This document shows, in pieces, positions 16,727 through 24,384 of a stretch of 45,611 nucleotides of DNA. This DNA comes from Terriglobia bacterium. GTDB taxonomy: Bacteria > Acidobacteriota > Terriglobia > Acidiferrales > UBA7541. The notes below the pieces were generated by a model. It searched no databases, had not been told where the DNA came from, and saw only the letters and a program-made list of their open reading frames with translations. The stretch lies in the NCBI GenBank assembly GCA_020073375.1, contig JAIQFG010000031.1:1-45611 (forward strand), in the 5' to 3' direction. Both the position numbers and the translations under genes were made by a program. Each line of letters begins with the position of its first letter. Positions within the stretch are counted from its first letter, which is position 1.

Positions 16727-16855
16727 ATGCCATTAGTTTGGTTGTTAGCTATGGCGGTGTTGATTTTGGTCTATCATGTTCGTGAGACGGCTCGCGAGCA
16801 AGGTAGAGAAGATGAACGAAAGAAGAGAAAAAAAGAGGACAGCTGGCCGAAATAG
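16727..16855 (+). CDS. 42-residue single-TM basic protein, unknown
   Basis: A short frame with a GGGGG-type ribosome binding site 6 nt upstream encodes one hydrophobic helix (MPLVWLLAMAVLILVYHV) followed by a strongly charged tail (REDERKKRKKEDSW). It ends 8 nt before the next small gene. The surrounding 500 bp are visibly more A+T-rich than the rest of the window, which hints at separate origin. I cannot assign a function, and it could be a spurious frame. Confidence 0.45.
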   Translation: MPLVWLLAMAVLILVYHVRETAREQGREDERKKRKKEDSWPK

Positions 16856-16863
16856 AGGTGAGT

Positions 16864-17082
16864 ATGATGAAGGAATTCGGGTCAGAGATTTACGCCGCAG
16901 TTCGTACCGGCAAGCTCGCGCAGCCGTTCAACGCAGCAAGGGTAAAGCGGGCTTGCCCAGGGTGGGCGGAAGGAACGTATCACACATTTCTCGGGAAACA
17001 TGCCGTCGGAAACAAACAGACGACAGAGCTATTTGTCCGCGTTGGTCGCGGAGAATATCGCCTCAAGAGGCGGGTTGCGTAA
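16864..17082 (+). CDS. Small basic protein, possible winged-helix fold, unknown
   Basis: The 72-residue protein reads like a compact alpha/beta domain: FGSEIYAAVRTGKLAQPF, then ARVKRACPGWAEGTYHTFL, ending ELFVRVGRGEYRLKRRV. The order helix, helix-turn-helix, then a basic beta hairpin would fit a winged helix that binds DNA, but this is inference. GAGGTG lies just upstream; ATG at 16864 or 16867 are both possible. It follows the 42-residue TM protein closely, so the two may be cotranscribed in this A+T-richer patch. Confidence 0.6.
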   Translation: MMKEFGSEIYAAVRTGKLAQPFNAARVKRACPGWAEGTYHTFLGKHAVGNKQTTELFVRVGRGEYRLKRRVA

Positions 17083-17177
17083 GGTATATACTTCCGAAAA
17101 ATTATCTGCATTTGATCTTTCGCATCCGGATGGAATTGGCCTGGTTCCGTTAGCAGCCGCGAGAAAAATAAAAAATC

Positions 17178-17250
17178 GTCATTCCGAGCGAGGAATCCCT
17201 CATCGGTTTAGACTCAAGCAAAGAGGGATTCCTCCTCCGCAGGAACGGGT
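17178..17250. repeat. Dispersed inverted repeat of the gtcattccgagc type
   Basis: Inverted arms AGGAATCCCTC (17191-17201) and GAGGGATTCCT (17224-17234) sit within a longer element reading GTCATTCCGAGCGAGGAATC on one side and ending in CTCCTCCGCAGGAACG on the other. The wider gap 17083-17466 contains no gene apart from this element and the leader of the next gene. Confidence 0.65.
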
Positions 17251-17466
17251 TGGGAACGACTGTCCTTAAGCTGTTCCGCAGCCCGCCAATCCAGCTTCCG
17301 GATTTGCCCGTCGGAAGCCTGCGAGTCCCCCCGCGCGTCTGCCTGATAGGCAAAGTCGTTGCGTCCGGCGCAGGACCGGCGTACGATGCGCGCACGAGCG
17401 GCCCGATCGGGAGTTCCATTCCGCTGGATTTTTTTTTCAACGTTTTTCAAGAAGGAGCTCAAGACC

Positions 17467-18747
17467 ATGAGTTCACCGGAAAAAGTCAGCAGACGAGATT
17501 TGATCAAGGTCGGCTTGGCTTCGGCCGCGATTCCCGCCGTTGCAGGCCTGGCCGGTTCGCCCGCAACCGCCCAGGCGCAGACCAAACCGGAGGTTTCCTT
17601 CGCCGCAATCCCGGGACAAAAAGGCGTGCAGGACGTCTTCGGCGCCTACGAAGTGGACCCGAACTGGCCGCAGCCTTTGACGGGTTTGCCGGGGAATGAG
17701 GCCTGGACCTGGGGTTCGGGCGAAGGCGTGTTCGCCGAGAGCCCCGACCGAGTCTTCATCCTGCAGCGCGGCGAGCTGCCGAATATCAAACGCCCCAAGG
17801 AAATCGACCTGCCGCAACTGGGGCCCAGCCTCGGATTTCCCATCGGCCGCTTGCCATGGCGCGACGCCACTTCGGCCAGTCCCCCAGGACAGCTCGACGG
17901 GCCAAATCGCGGCACCGAAAATGTGGATTGGCGCTGGCAGCACTGCATCGTCGGGGTGAACGCCAAGGGTGAAATCAAGGAAACCTGGCCCGAGTGGGAC
18001 AGCATGTTGCGCCGGCCCCATGCGATCTACATCAACCCCTACGACAAGGACAGAAACGTGTGGCTGGTGGACGACTACCGCCACTCCATTTTCAAATTCT
18101 CGCACGACATGAAGAAGTTGCTGCAGACGCTTGGCACACCGAACGTTTCCGGCGCCGACGCCACGCACTTCTCGCGCCCGACGTACCTTGCCTGGCTGCC
18201 TGACAGCACCATGTTCGTGGCCGACGGGTACACCGGCACGCGCGTGGCGAAGTTCGACAAGGACGGAAAATTCATCGGCGAATTCGGCCAGAAGGGCACG
18301 CCGCCGAACGAGACGCGCCCCGGCTACATCAACGGCGTGCACGGGGTGGCCGTGGACGTTCCCAGCGGCCGCGTGTTCGTCAACGACCGCTACAATCACC
18401 GCGTGCAGGTGTTCGACACCAGCGGAAAATTCGTCAACATGTGGAAAGTGGGCGATCCTCCTTCCGATGTGCACTGCCTGCACCTGGCCGCCGCCGACCG
18501 CCACCTCTGGCTCTTCGATCGCGGTACCAACAAGATGATCAAGTACGACCTGGAGGGCAACTTCCTGTACGCGTTCGGAACGTTCGGAGATTTCCCGGGC
18601 GGATTCTGGGGCGTGCACGGAATGGACGTCGACCAGGACGGCAATCTGTACGTGGCCGAGGTGGACAACGGCCGCGCCCAGAAATTCATGCCCCGCAAGG
18701 GCGCGAACCCGGCCATGCTGATCGGCCCGGCGGTCAAGCCGATTTAG
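17467..18747 (+). CDS. Tat-exported NHL-repeat beta-propeller protein
   Basis: The 426-residue protein begins with a twin-arginine signal (SRRDLIKVG, Arg9-Arg10; ending AQAQ-T), so it is exported folded. The body carries NHL-type repeats: MFVADGYTGTRVAKFDKDG, then VFVNDRYNHRVQVFDTSGKF, then LWLFDRGTNKMIKYDLEGNF, then LYVAEVDNGRAQKF, consistent with a six-bladed propeller as in peptidyl-alpha-hydroxyglycine lyase-like proteins. The catalytic function is unknown. AAGGAG lies 10 nt before the ATG at 17467; upstream in-frame sequence lacks a signal, so the longer frame was rejected. Confidence 0.87.
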   Translation: MSSPEKVSRRDLIKVGLASAAIPAVAGLAGSPATAQAQTKPEVSFAAIPGQKGVQDVFGAYEVDPNWPQPLTGLPGNEAWTWGSGEGVFAESPDRVFILQRGELPNIKRPKEIDLPQLGPSLGFPIGRLPWRDATSASPPGQLDGPNRGTENVDWRWQHCIVGVNAKGEIKETWPEWDSMLRRPHAIYINPYDKDRNVWLVDDYRHSIFKFSHDMKKLLQTLGTPNVSGADATHFSRPTYLAWLPDSTMFVADGYTGTRVAKFDKDGKFIGEFGQKGTPPNETRPGYINGVHGVAVDVPSGRVFVNDRYNHRVQVFDTSGKFVNMWKVGDPPSDVHCLHLAAADRHLWLFDRGTNKMIKYDLEGNFLYAFGTFGDFPGGFWGVHGMDVDQDGNLYVAEVDNGRAQKFMPRKGANPAMLIGPAVKPI

Positions 18748-18754
18748 TTTTGAT

Positions 18755-18931
18755 TCATTCCAGCGTCTTGGCGCGGAAGGCGGCTATTTCGCCGTCTTCC
18801 ACGCTGCAATCCACTTCGATGGGCTTGCAGCAAACCTCGCAATCCTCGATGTAGATTTGCCGCCGGACCGAAAGATCCAGGATCATCGAAATCTGCTGCC
18901 CGCAGTACGGACAATCGAAGAAATGTTCCAC
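18755..18931 (-). CDS. CPXCG-motif cysteine-rich small protein
   Basis: A 58-residue frame beginning with GTG encodes FFDCPYCGQQISM near the start and EDCEVCCKPIEVDC in the middle, giving two Cys pairs that should bind one zinc, with an acidic end VEDGEIAAFRAKTLE. This is the CPXCG-motif cysteine-rich family of short zinc-ribbon proteins, whose role is unknown. It is convergent with the NHL gene (7 nt between) and last in a leftward group of three small genes. Confidence 0.8.
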   Translation of the reverse strand: MEHFFDCPYCGQQISMILDLSVRRQIYIEDCEVCCKPIEVDCSVEDGEIAAFRAKTLE

Positions 18932-18957
18932 GTGGAATGCGCCTCGCCCGCCCTGCC

Positions 18958-19200
18958 TTAGAGAATCGACTCGATCTCCGCGTCAATCGTGACGTGCGTC
19001 TGGTCAAACCCGTTGATACCGAAGGCTTCGCCCGATACCTGCGAGAAATGAAGGTAGCGGCTGATGTGGTAATCCTCGTCGAATGCGCCGAAGACGCGCT
19101 CGGTTTCGCCCCTGCCCAGGCCGAAATCCGCAAGCGGCGCGAGGTAACCGAAGCCACCGGCGAGGGCCAGATATTTCTCGACAATTTGCCGCAAGTTCAT
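18958..19200 (-). CDS. 80-residue conserved-looking hypothetical protein
   Basis: The frame begins 4 nt after the stop codon of the upstream 206-residue gene, which argues for translational coupling. The protein starts MNLRQIVEKYLALAGGFGYL and ends DQTHVTIDAEIESIL. It has no signal peptide, membrane helix or cysteine. I do not recognise a family. The tight coupling suggests it works with the upstream cysteine-containing protein. Confidence 0.65.
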   Translation of the reverse strand: MNLRQIVEKYLALAGGFGYLAPLADFGLGRGETERVFGAFDEDYHISRYLHFSQVSGEAFGINGFDQTHVTIDAEIESIL

Positions 19201-19204
19201 GGCG

Positions 19205-19825
19205 TCAGATCCACAGGTACGCGCCGGACTCCCCGTACGGCGCGTTGACATAAAACAAATTCGCTTCCGGCACCTTGCCGAGCGCGTCGCACAATTTTGC
19301 GGCGCCGTGCCGCGCGCAGAAAAGCGCTCCCGGAGAATTCTCGATGCGCTCGGTCTGGTCGAGGCTGGAAACTTCGCGCCTCGAGATCCACAGCCACGTG
19401 GCCGAAGCGCCGCACTCGCTGCACGCGCCGCCGATTTCGCCCGCGCGCTTTTCGATAGCCGCGGCCACTTCGGGGCGCAGGCCCGCGGCGGCGAAATCGT
19501 CCCCGCCCACAAAAAAATATTGCGTAAAACTCTCGCCGTCCGGCTCAAAGGCGACGACGCGGCCGGAATATGCCCCGAGTTCCGGCTCAAGCACGCCGGT
19601 CAGGCATTGCAGGCAGATGGACACTTCCGGCCGCGTGTCATCGCGGCGCGCGGAAGGCTTGCCGCGCAGGTACAGCGTGTCGGGAATGAACGTGGCCATC
19701 CAGGAGTGGCCCGCTTCCAGGTGGATGCATTCGGCGGGCCAGCGCATCAGCCGCGCCAGCCAGTTAAGCGAGCGCGGGCGGAAGGAAATCCCGGGATACG
19801 CTTGTTCCAGTGCCAGGCGCGCCAT
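19205..19825 (-). CDS. Hypothetical protein with CxxC pairs
   Basis: The 206-residue cytoplasmic protein has no signal peptide. It contains CLQC (in VSICLQCLTGVLEPELG) and CSECG followed later by CARHG, suggesting one or two metal sites. The central segment SFTQYFFVGGDDFAAAGL resembles no catalytic motif I know. It heads a leftward group with the 80-residue protein and the CPXCG protein. The ATG at 19825 was kept; no strong ribosome binding site is visible. Confidence 0.65.
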   Translation of the reverse strand: MARLALEQAYPGISFRPRSLNWLARLMRWPAECIHLEAGHSWMATFIPDTLYLRGKPSARRDDTRPEVSICLQCLTGVLEPELGAYSGRVVAFEPDGESFTQYFFVGGDDFAAAGLRPEVAAAIEKRAGEIGGACSECGASATWLWISRREVSSLDQTERIENSPGALFCARHGAAKLCDALGKVPEANLFYVNAPYGESGAYLWI

Positions 19826-19971
19826 GTCGCGGGGATGGTATCAGATTGCGGGCGCGGGCACTACGCGCGCTTAGAAAGCGGGAATCCGCGGCCTAAAATC
19901 CGTTAATATATTTCCGCGGGTTTCCCGCGCACTTGGATTCCGCAATCATCGATATCATCCCAGGAGGCTCC

Positions 19972-20433
19972 ATGCCCATTGCCGTAGGACAAACTGCTCC
20001 GGATTTCACGCTTAAGGATCAATCCCAGAAGGAAATCAAGCTTGTGGATTTTGCCGGCAAGCGCAACGTGGTCCTGATTTTTTATCCGCTCGATTTCAGC
20101 CCCATCTGCACCAATGAACACGCCTGCTTCGTGAACGACCTGAAGCAATTCGAGAAGTTGGACGCGCAGGTCCTCGGCCTCAGCGTGGACAGCGTGTGGG
20201 CGCACAAAGCCTTCGCCGAAAAAATGGGCATCAGCTACCCGCTGCTGGCCGATTTCCATCCCAGGGGTGCCGTGGCCGATAAATTCGGCATGTACCTTTC
20301 CGAAAAAGGCATCACCGGCCGCGCGATCGCCATCATCAACAAGGCCGGAAAAATCGCCTGGTTCAAGAATTACGATATTCCCGTGGTGCCGGACATGAAT
20401 GAAGTGGCGCAGGCGCTGGCTGGGGTGAAGTAG
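19972..20433 (+). CDS. Peroxiredoxin (AhpE/BCP-like)
   Basis: The 153-residue thiol peroxidase reduces H2O2 and organic peroxides in the cytosol. The active-site loop FYPLDFSPICTNEHACF carries the peroxidatic Cys in the PxxxSxxC arrangement (Ser in place of the usual Thr), with a further Cys five residues on that could act as a nearby resolving residue. The thioredoxin-fold start APDFTLKDQSQKEIKLVDF and the conserved Arg in GRAIAIIN are present. AGGAGG lies 5-6 nt before ATG 19972, excluding the upstream in-frame start. Confidence 0.93.
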   Translation: MPIAVGQTAPDFTLKDQSQKEIKLVDFAGKRNVVLIFYPLDFSPICTNEHACFVNDLKQFEKLDAQVLGLSVDSVWAHKAFAEKMGISYPLLADFHPRGAVADKFGMYLSEKGITGRAIAIINKAGKIAWFKNYDIPVVPDMNEVAQALAGVK

Positions 20434-20470
20434 AGGAAGTTCAGGAAGTGAAGGAAGCAGAGGAAAATTC

Positions 20471-20514
20471 GGGCGCGGCGGCCGGTCTCGCCAATGGGAT
20501 CCGGCGTCGCGCCC
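20471..20514. terminator. Hairpin terminator between convergent genes
   Basis: GGGCGCGGCGGCCGG (20471-20485) pairs imperfectly with CCGGCGTCGCGCCC (20501-20514) over about 14 bp with a 15-nt loop. TTTGCTTCTTT follows on the plus strand; the minus-strand side has only a weak T run. It lies between the convergent peroxiredoxin and cytochrome c genes. Confidence 0.6.
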
Positions 20515-20527
20515 TTTGCTTCTTTAA

Positions 20528-20980
20528 TTACTTGGCGGCGTCCTTGCCCAGCTTGCGAATGTAGTTGACCAGCTGCCAGCGTTCCTTCTCGGTAAGGTCG
20601 TCCTTCCAGGGCGGCATAGGGCCGCGGCCGGTGGACATCTTCCAGAAGAGCGAGCCGTCGGTTTCCTGGCTCATCAGCGCCTTGTCGGTGAAGTTCGCCG
20701 GCTTTACCTTGATGGTCTTGGCCCCGGGGCCGTCGCCCATGCCCTTCTCGCCGTGGCAAAGCTGGCAATTGTCCACGAACAGGGTCTCGGCCGCGGCCAG
20801 ATTCTCGGGCGTCGCGGGAATGGGGTTCTTGACCTTCTTCGCGTCATCGGGGGCGACCCAGGGCTTGGGGGCATCGTCGGCGGCAACGCGGCCTGCGGCC
20901 AGCGCCAGTCCCGCAAAAACCGCGAGCATTGCGAAAGTGCGGATCATTCGTAGCGAAGTTCCCATGTTTCGTCCAATCAT
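20528..20980 (-). CDS. Monoheme cytochrome c
   Basis: The 150-residue exported cytochrome has a signal peptide (MIRTFAMLAVFAGLALAAG, ending VAA-D), one heme motif CQLCH (72-76) followed by GEKGMGDGPG, and a candidate axial Met in GRGPMPPWK. The block FTDKALMSQETDGSLFWKMS is typical of short class I cytochromes of oxidase or reductase clusters. GGAG lies 8 nt upstream of the ATG at 20980. It is alone between the peroxiredoxin and the NRAMP transporter; its partner cannot be inferred from position. Confidence 0.88.
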   Translation of the reverse strand: MIGRNMGTSLRMIRTFAMLAVFAGLALAAGRVAADDAPKPWVAPDDAKKVKNPIPATPENLAAAETLFVDNCQLCHGEKGMGDGPGAKTIKVKPANFTDKALMSQETDGSLFWKMSTGRGPMPPWKDDLTEKERWQLVNYIRKLGKDAAK

Positions 20981-21184
20981 GCCAATGACTCCATTGGTTG
21001 AGAATTTTTAGAAGCACCAAATTTTGCCACAAGAAAGCTGGATTTTCACCTGCAAATCCAAGTTGGTATTTGGATGCGCGCCGAGCCACAAGGGTTTGTA
21101 GTGCCGGCGCTACGAAGAAAAGGCGCTGGCACAGAGAACGCGCGGTTCCTATTCGGGTTCGGGCGCCCGATGGCGATTTGCGGC

Positions 21185-22552
21185 CTAAATCTTCCCCCCA
21201 AAGGTGAGCCAGAGCAGGGCTGCATTCAGAACGATGATGGCGGCGGCCATGGCCCAGCCGAAAACCGCGGTCAGGCGGCTGTTCACGAATTCGCCCATCT
21301 TGGCGCGGTCGCCGGTAAATTGAATCAAGGGCACCACGGCAAAAGGCAGCTGGAAGCTGAGGACCACCTGGCTCAGGATGAGCAGCGCGGTGACGTGGCC
21401 CTCTCCCATGACTCCGATCACGATGGCCGCGGGAATGATGGCCAGCGACCGCGTGATCAGCCGCCGCAGCCAGGGCTTCATCCGCCAGTGCAGAAATCCT
21501 TCCATCACAATCTGACCGGCCAGCGTTCCGGTGAGCGTCGAATTCTGCCCGGAGCACAGCAGCGCGGCGGCAAACAGGACGCTTGCCAGGCTCACGCCCA
21601 GCACCGGGGTGAGCAACTGGTATGCCTGGCTGATGTCGGCCACGCCCGTCATGCCGCGCTGGTGAAACGCCGCGGCGCCCAGCACCAGAATTGCCGCGTT
21701 GATGAACAGGGAAAAGCCGAGCGCGAGCGTGGAATCGAGCGTCGCGAAACGGATCGCTTCCCGCTTTCCGCCGTCGGTCTGGCTGAACGCTCGCGTCTGC
21801 ACGATGCTGGAATGCAGGTACAAGTTATGCGGCATCACGGTGGCGCCGAGGATGCCGATGGCTAGATAGAGCATTTCGCGATTGCGCAGGATCTCCATCG
21901 TCGGCATGAAGCCGCGCGCTGCCTCGAGCCACAATGGCCGAGCAAAAAATATTTCGTATGCGAAGCACGCGGCGATCGTCGCGATCAGCGTGATCACCAG
22001 CGTCTCCAGCACGCGGAAGCCGCGCCCCTGCAAGGCCAGGACCAGCAAGACGTCCAGGCCGGTGAGCAGCACGCCGGCGAGCAGCGGCAATCCGAACAAA
22101 AGCTTCAGCGCGATGGCCGACCCCAGGACCTCCGCCAGGTCGCACGCCGCGATTGCAATCTCGCAAATCACCCACAGGAACGCCGTGGCGCGGCGCGAAT
22201 AATGTTCGCGGCAGGCCTGCGCCAGGTCGCGGCCCGTGGCGATGCCCAGCTTGGCGGACAAGGCCTGCAAAAAAATCGCCATCAGGCTGGAGATGAGGAC
22301 AGCGCTCAGCAGTGTGTAACCAAAACGGGAGCCTCCGCCCAGATCAGTCGCCCAGTTGCCCGGATCCATGTAGCCGACGGCTACCAGGTAGCCCGGCCCG
22401 GCAAACGCAATCATTTTCCGGAAGAAAGATGCGCCATGCACGATGGGAATGCTGCGGTAAGACTCGGGAAGCGACGGAGAATTTCCGCCGAGGCCGATTT
22501 CGCCGGTTGAAATCAGGGCACGCGAGGCGGCGGGATTCGTGGGCAAGTCCAT
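21185..22552 (-). CDS. mntH: NRAMP-family divalent metal transporter (Mn2+/Fe2+)
   Basis: The 455-residue inner-membrane protein has about eleven helices. The metal site is visible: helix 1 motif DPGNWATDL and helix 6 motif MPHNLYLHSS, both diagnostic for proton-coupled Mn2+/Fe2+ importers of the NRAMP family. The ATG at 22552 is chosen because the region just before it carries a palindrome (22560-22580) that looks like an operator, and upstream in-frame codons lie inside that palindrome. It is transcribed alone. Confidence 0.93.
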   Translation of the reverse strand: MDLPTNPAASRALISTGEIGLGGNSPSLPESYRSIPIVHGASFFRKMIAFAGPGYLVAVGYMDPGNWATDLGGGSRFGYTLLSAVLISSLMAIFLQALSAKLGIATGRDLAQACREHYSRRATAFLWVICEIAIAACDLAEVLGSAIALKLLFGLPLLAGVLLTGLDVLLVLALQGRGFRVLETLVITLIATIAACFAYEIFFARPLWLEAARGFMPTMEILRNREMLYLAIGILGATVMPHNLYLHSSIVQTRAFSQTDGGKREAIRFATLDSTLALGFSLFINAAILVLGAAAFHQRGMTGVADISQAYQLLTPVLGVSLASVLFAAALLCSGQNSTLTGTLAGQIVMEGFLHWRMKPWLRRLITRSLAIIPAAIVIGVMGEGHVTALLILSQVVLSFQLPFAVVPLIQFTGDRAKMGEFVNSRLTAVFGWAMAAAIIVLNAALLWLTFGGKI

Positions 22553-22559
22553 GGTTAAC

Positions 22560-22580
22560 TTAGATAAAGACCACATCTAA
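22560..22580. promoter_or_regulatory. Putative metal-repressor operator upstream of mntH
   Basis: The inverted repeat TTAGAT-N9-ATCTAA begins 8 nt upstream of the mntH start codon. A symmetric A+T-rich site over an NRAMP leader is the expected position for an MntR/DtxR- or Fur-type repressor. The regulator is not in the window, and the arms do not match a consensus I can name exactly. Confidence 0.45.
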
Positions 22581-22764
22581 ACTAGCATTAATGCCTGGGC
22601 GAGTCAATGAGTGCGTTGCGGAATTGCGCGCAAACGGCACATGAGGCCCCGATAAAAATTATCGGAAACCAGGCGCGCATTGCCGCTGACGGCCTCGCGA
22701 GGATTGTGGTAGTGTCAAAAACGGAACAGGTCACCGAGAGAATTCTCCGTGAACGGAGGGGGTC

Positions 22765-23070
22765 ATGGCGCAACCGGTCGGCGAGCAGGTGCAGGTTCAG
22801 ATCAAGGCGGACGAAAAGGAATTGGTCGGGCAGTTCTGCAATCTGGTGATGTTCCACCACAACGCGGAGGAATTCACCCTGCACTTCATCTACGTTTTCC
22901 CGAACGTGCCGCAGGGCAAACTGGCTTCCAGCGTGATCGTGGCCCCGGCGCACGCAAAGCGCATCCTGCGCGCCCTTGGCGAGAATATCAGCCGGTACGA
23001 AGCGCAATTTGGGCCCATCCGCGAAGTGTCCGAGGCCACGCCCGTGCCTAATGTGGGGTTCGTGCAGTAG
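22765..23070 (+). CDS. DUF3467 domain protein
   Basis: The 101-residue cytoplasmic protein is nearly all one domain: NLVMFHHNAEEFTLHFIYVF, then SVIVAPAHAKRILRALGENI and the end RYEAQFGPI, matching the DUF3467 family of small bacterial and archaeal proteins of unknown function. GGAGGGGGTC precedes the ATG closely. It is divergent from mntH, with a 212-bp gap. No partner gene is evident. Confidence 0.85.
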   Translation: MAQPVGEQVQVQIKADEKELVGQFCNLVMFHHNAEEFTLHFIYVFPNVPQGKLASSVIVAPAHAKRILRALGENISRYEAQFGPIREVSEATPVPNVGFVQ

Positions 23071-23119
23071 CCAAACGGCAGCAACTCCATGGCAATTTTT
23101 CGCCGCTTAGGGCATGGCC

Positions 23120-23305
23120 ATGTTGCCGCGCCAAGGGCGCGGAGGTGACTAGCCCAGGGCAACGCCCTGGGCGATCGATCCCCGCAATGTCCGCCCTCTA
23201 AGGGCGGAGGCCGCCTGCGCCCCTTCAGGGCGCACACTTCTCCTTGCACCCAAGACCCAGGGCGTTGCCCTGGGCTGGTCACCGTCGGCGCTTTCAGCGC
23301 CGGAA
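23120..23305. repeat. Cluster of short palindromes (cccagggc / ccgccct type)
   Basis: At least five perfect or near-perfect small hairpins follow each other: CCAGGGCAACGCCCTGG (about 23154-23170), CCGCCCTCTAAGGGCGG (23191-23207), GCGCCCCTTCAGGGCGC (23218-23233), CCCAGGGCGTTGCCCTGGG (23256-23274) and GGCGCTTTCAGCGCC (23287-23301). The first and fourth are inverted copies of one another. The element fills the 317-bp gap between the DUF3467 gene and the FkbM methyltransferase. Confidence 0.8.
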
Positions 23306-23387
23306 GATGAATGCACGCCCGTGCCCCGAAAAACCAATCCTTTGAATGATTTTATTTCTGAAATGTTAAAGGAACTATGCGGTGGTT

Positions 23388-24200
23388 CTATCCTGGCACG
23401 CAAAAAATATCGAAATGCCGCCACTTGCTCAGTTCCTGCTCGGCCAGCGCTTCTCCCACCTCGTACCCATTGTCCGCGATTCGATGAATTTCGTAGCCGT
23501 GCGCGGCAATCAGGCGGAATAACTCGCGGCGCTGCGCGTCGTCCAGCTTTCGATACACCTCCACCTTCAGAAACGGTTTGCATTCGGTCAGCAAGCTGTC
23601 GAGGCTTCGCAGAACCTCGGATTCGTACCCCTCCGTATCCATTTTGATGAATCGAATCCGCGGAAGCAGTTCCGGAAATTCCCTCCGCAGCAGCGCGTGC
23701 AGGTTTCTTCCCTGCACTTTCAGCCGGAACGCATGGCCGTGAATCCACCGGCTCATTCCTTGAAACCGCCCGCCGTTGCAAAATCCGGAATCGGAGTACT
23801 GAAATTCCATGTCCGCGTCTTCCGGCGTGGCCGCGAACATGAGTGGCACGATGTGCGTCTTCGCCGCATTCAATTCGGAATTCTTTTTCAGTACGGGAAA
23901 TACATAGCGGTTGGGTTCCAGGGCCAGGACGCATCCCGATTTTCCCACGGCGAGCGCAATGGGTATGGTCGAATCGCCCGAGTGCGCACCGATGTCAATC
24001 GCCACGTCGCCCGGCGAGAGAAATTTGCGCAGCGCGTCCACTGCGGACTGCTTGATTTCCGTGCCACGGTCCTTCGGGTGAAGCCACTGCGCGTATTCGA
24101 TTTTTCCGTCCTTCGGCAGGTCAAAGCTCATGACCTTGAATCCATACGTTTTCGGACCGGGCTGCCACCCGAGCAAATACGGCAATTCCTTAAGCTTCAC
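23388..24200 (-). CDS. FkbM-family SAM-dependent methyltransferase
   Basis: The 270-residue protein has the SAM-binding motif VAIDIGAHSGDSTIPIAL (about residues 66-83), the acidic loop LALEPNRYVFP and the FkbM signature IRFIKMDTEGYESEVL. FkbM enzymes O-methylate sugars or polyketides, often in surface polysaccharide loci. Here two glycosyltransferases lie 2 kb away on the other strand, so a glycan substrate is plausible but not shown. The ATG at 24200 has no strong ribosome binding site. Confidence 0.87.
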   Translation of the reverse strand: MKLKELPYLLGWQPGPKTYGFKVMSFDLPKDGKIEYAQWLHPKDRGTEIKQSAVDALRKFLSPGDVAIDIGAHSGDSTIPIALAVGKSGCVLALEPNRYVFPVLKKNSELNAAKTHIVPLMFAATPEDADMEFQYSDSGFCNGGRFQGMSRWIHGHAFRLKVQGRNLHALLRREFPELLPRIRFIKMDTEGYESEVLRSLDSLLTECKPFLKVEVYRKLDDAQRRELFRLIAAHGYEIHRIADNGYEVGEALAEQELSKWRHFDIFCVPG

Positions 24201-24384
24201 TTCGAGACCCCCGCTGGCGGTGCCCCGCTATGATCTACGCAGAACGGGCAAGATTCAACTCGCATCGCGGCCCGCGACCCGGCAACTCCCACCGCACCAT
24301 GCCCCACTATGGAACTGCGGCTTGCGGACCTTTGCGCCGGATCGTCACGGCTCTGCTAAAATGCGTCTTCAGGAAAGTGGCGCG

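Noticed and set aside
17473..18618. Minus-strand 381-codon open frame opposite the NHL protein
   Set aside because: No domain; the plus-strand frame has a Tat signal and repeated NHL blades.
22749..23051. Alternative 100-codon frame overlapping the DUF3467 gene
   Set aside because: The overlapping frame starting at 22765 has a strong ribosome binding site and a recognisable DUF3467 domain.
23120..23305. Possible structured RNA gene such as a riboswitch
   Set aside because: The hairpins are simple repeats of the same two motifs, with no conserved aptamer core and no gene directly downstream in a suitable orientation.
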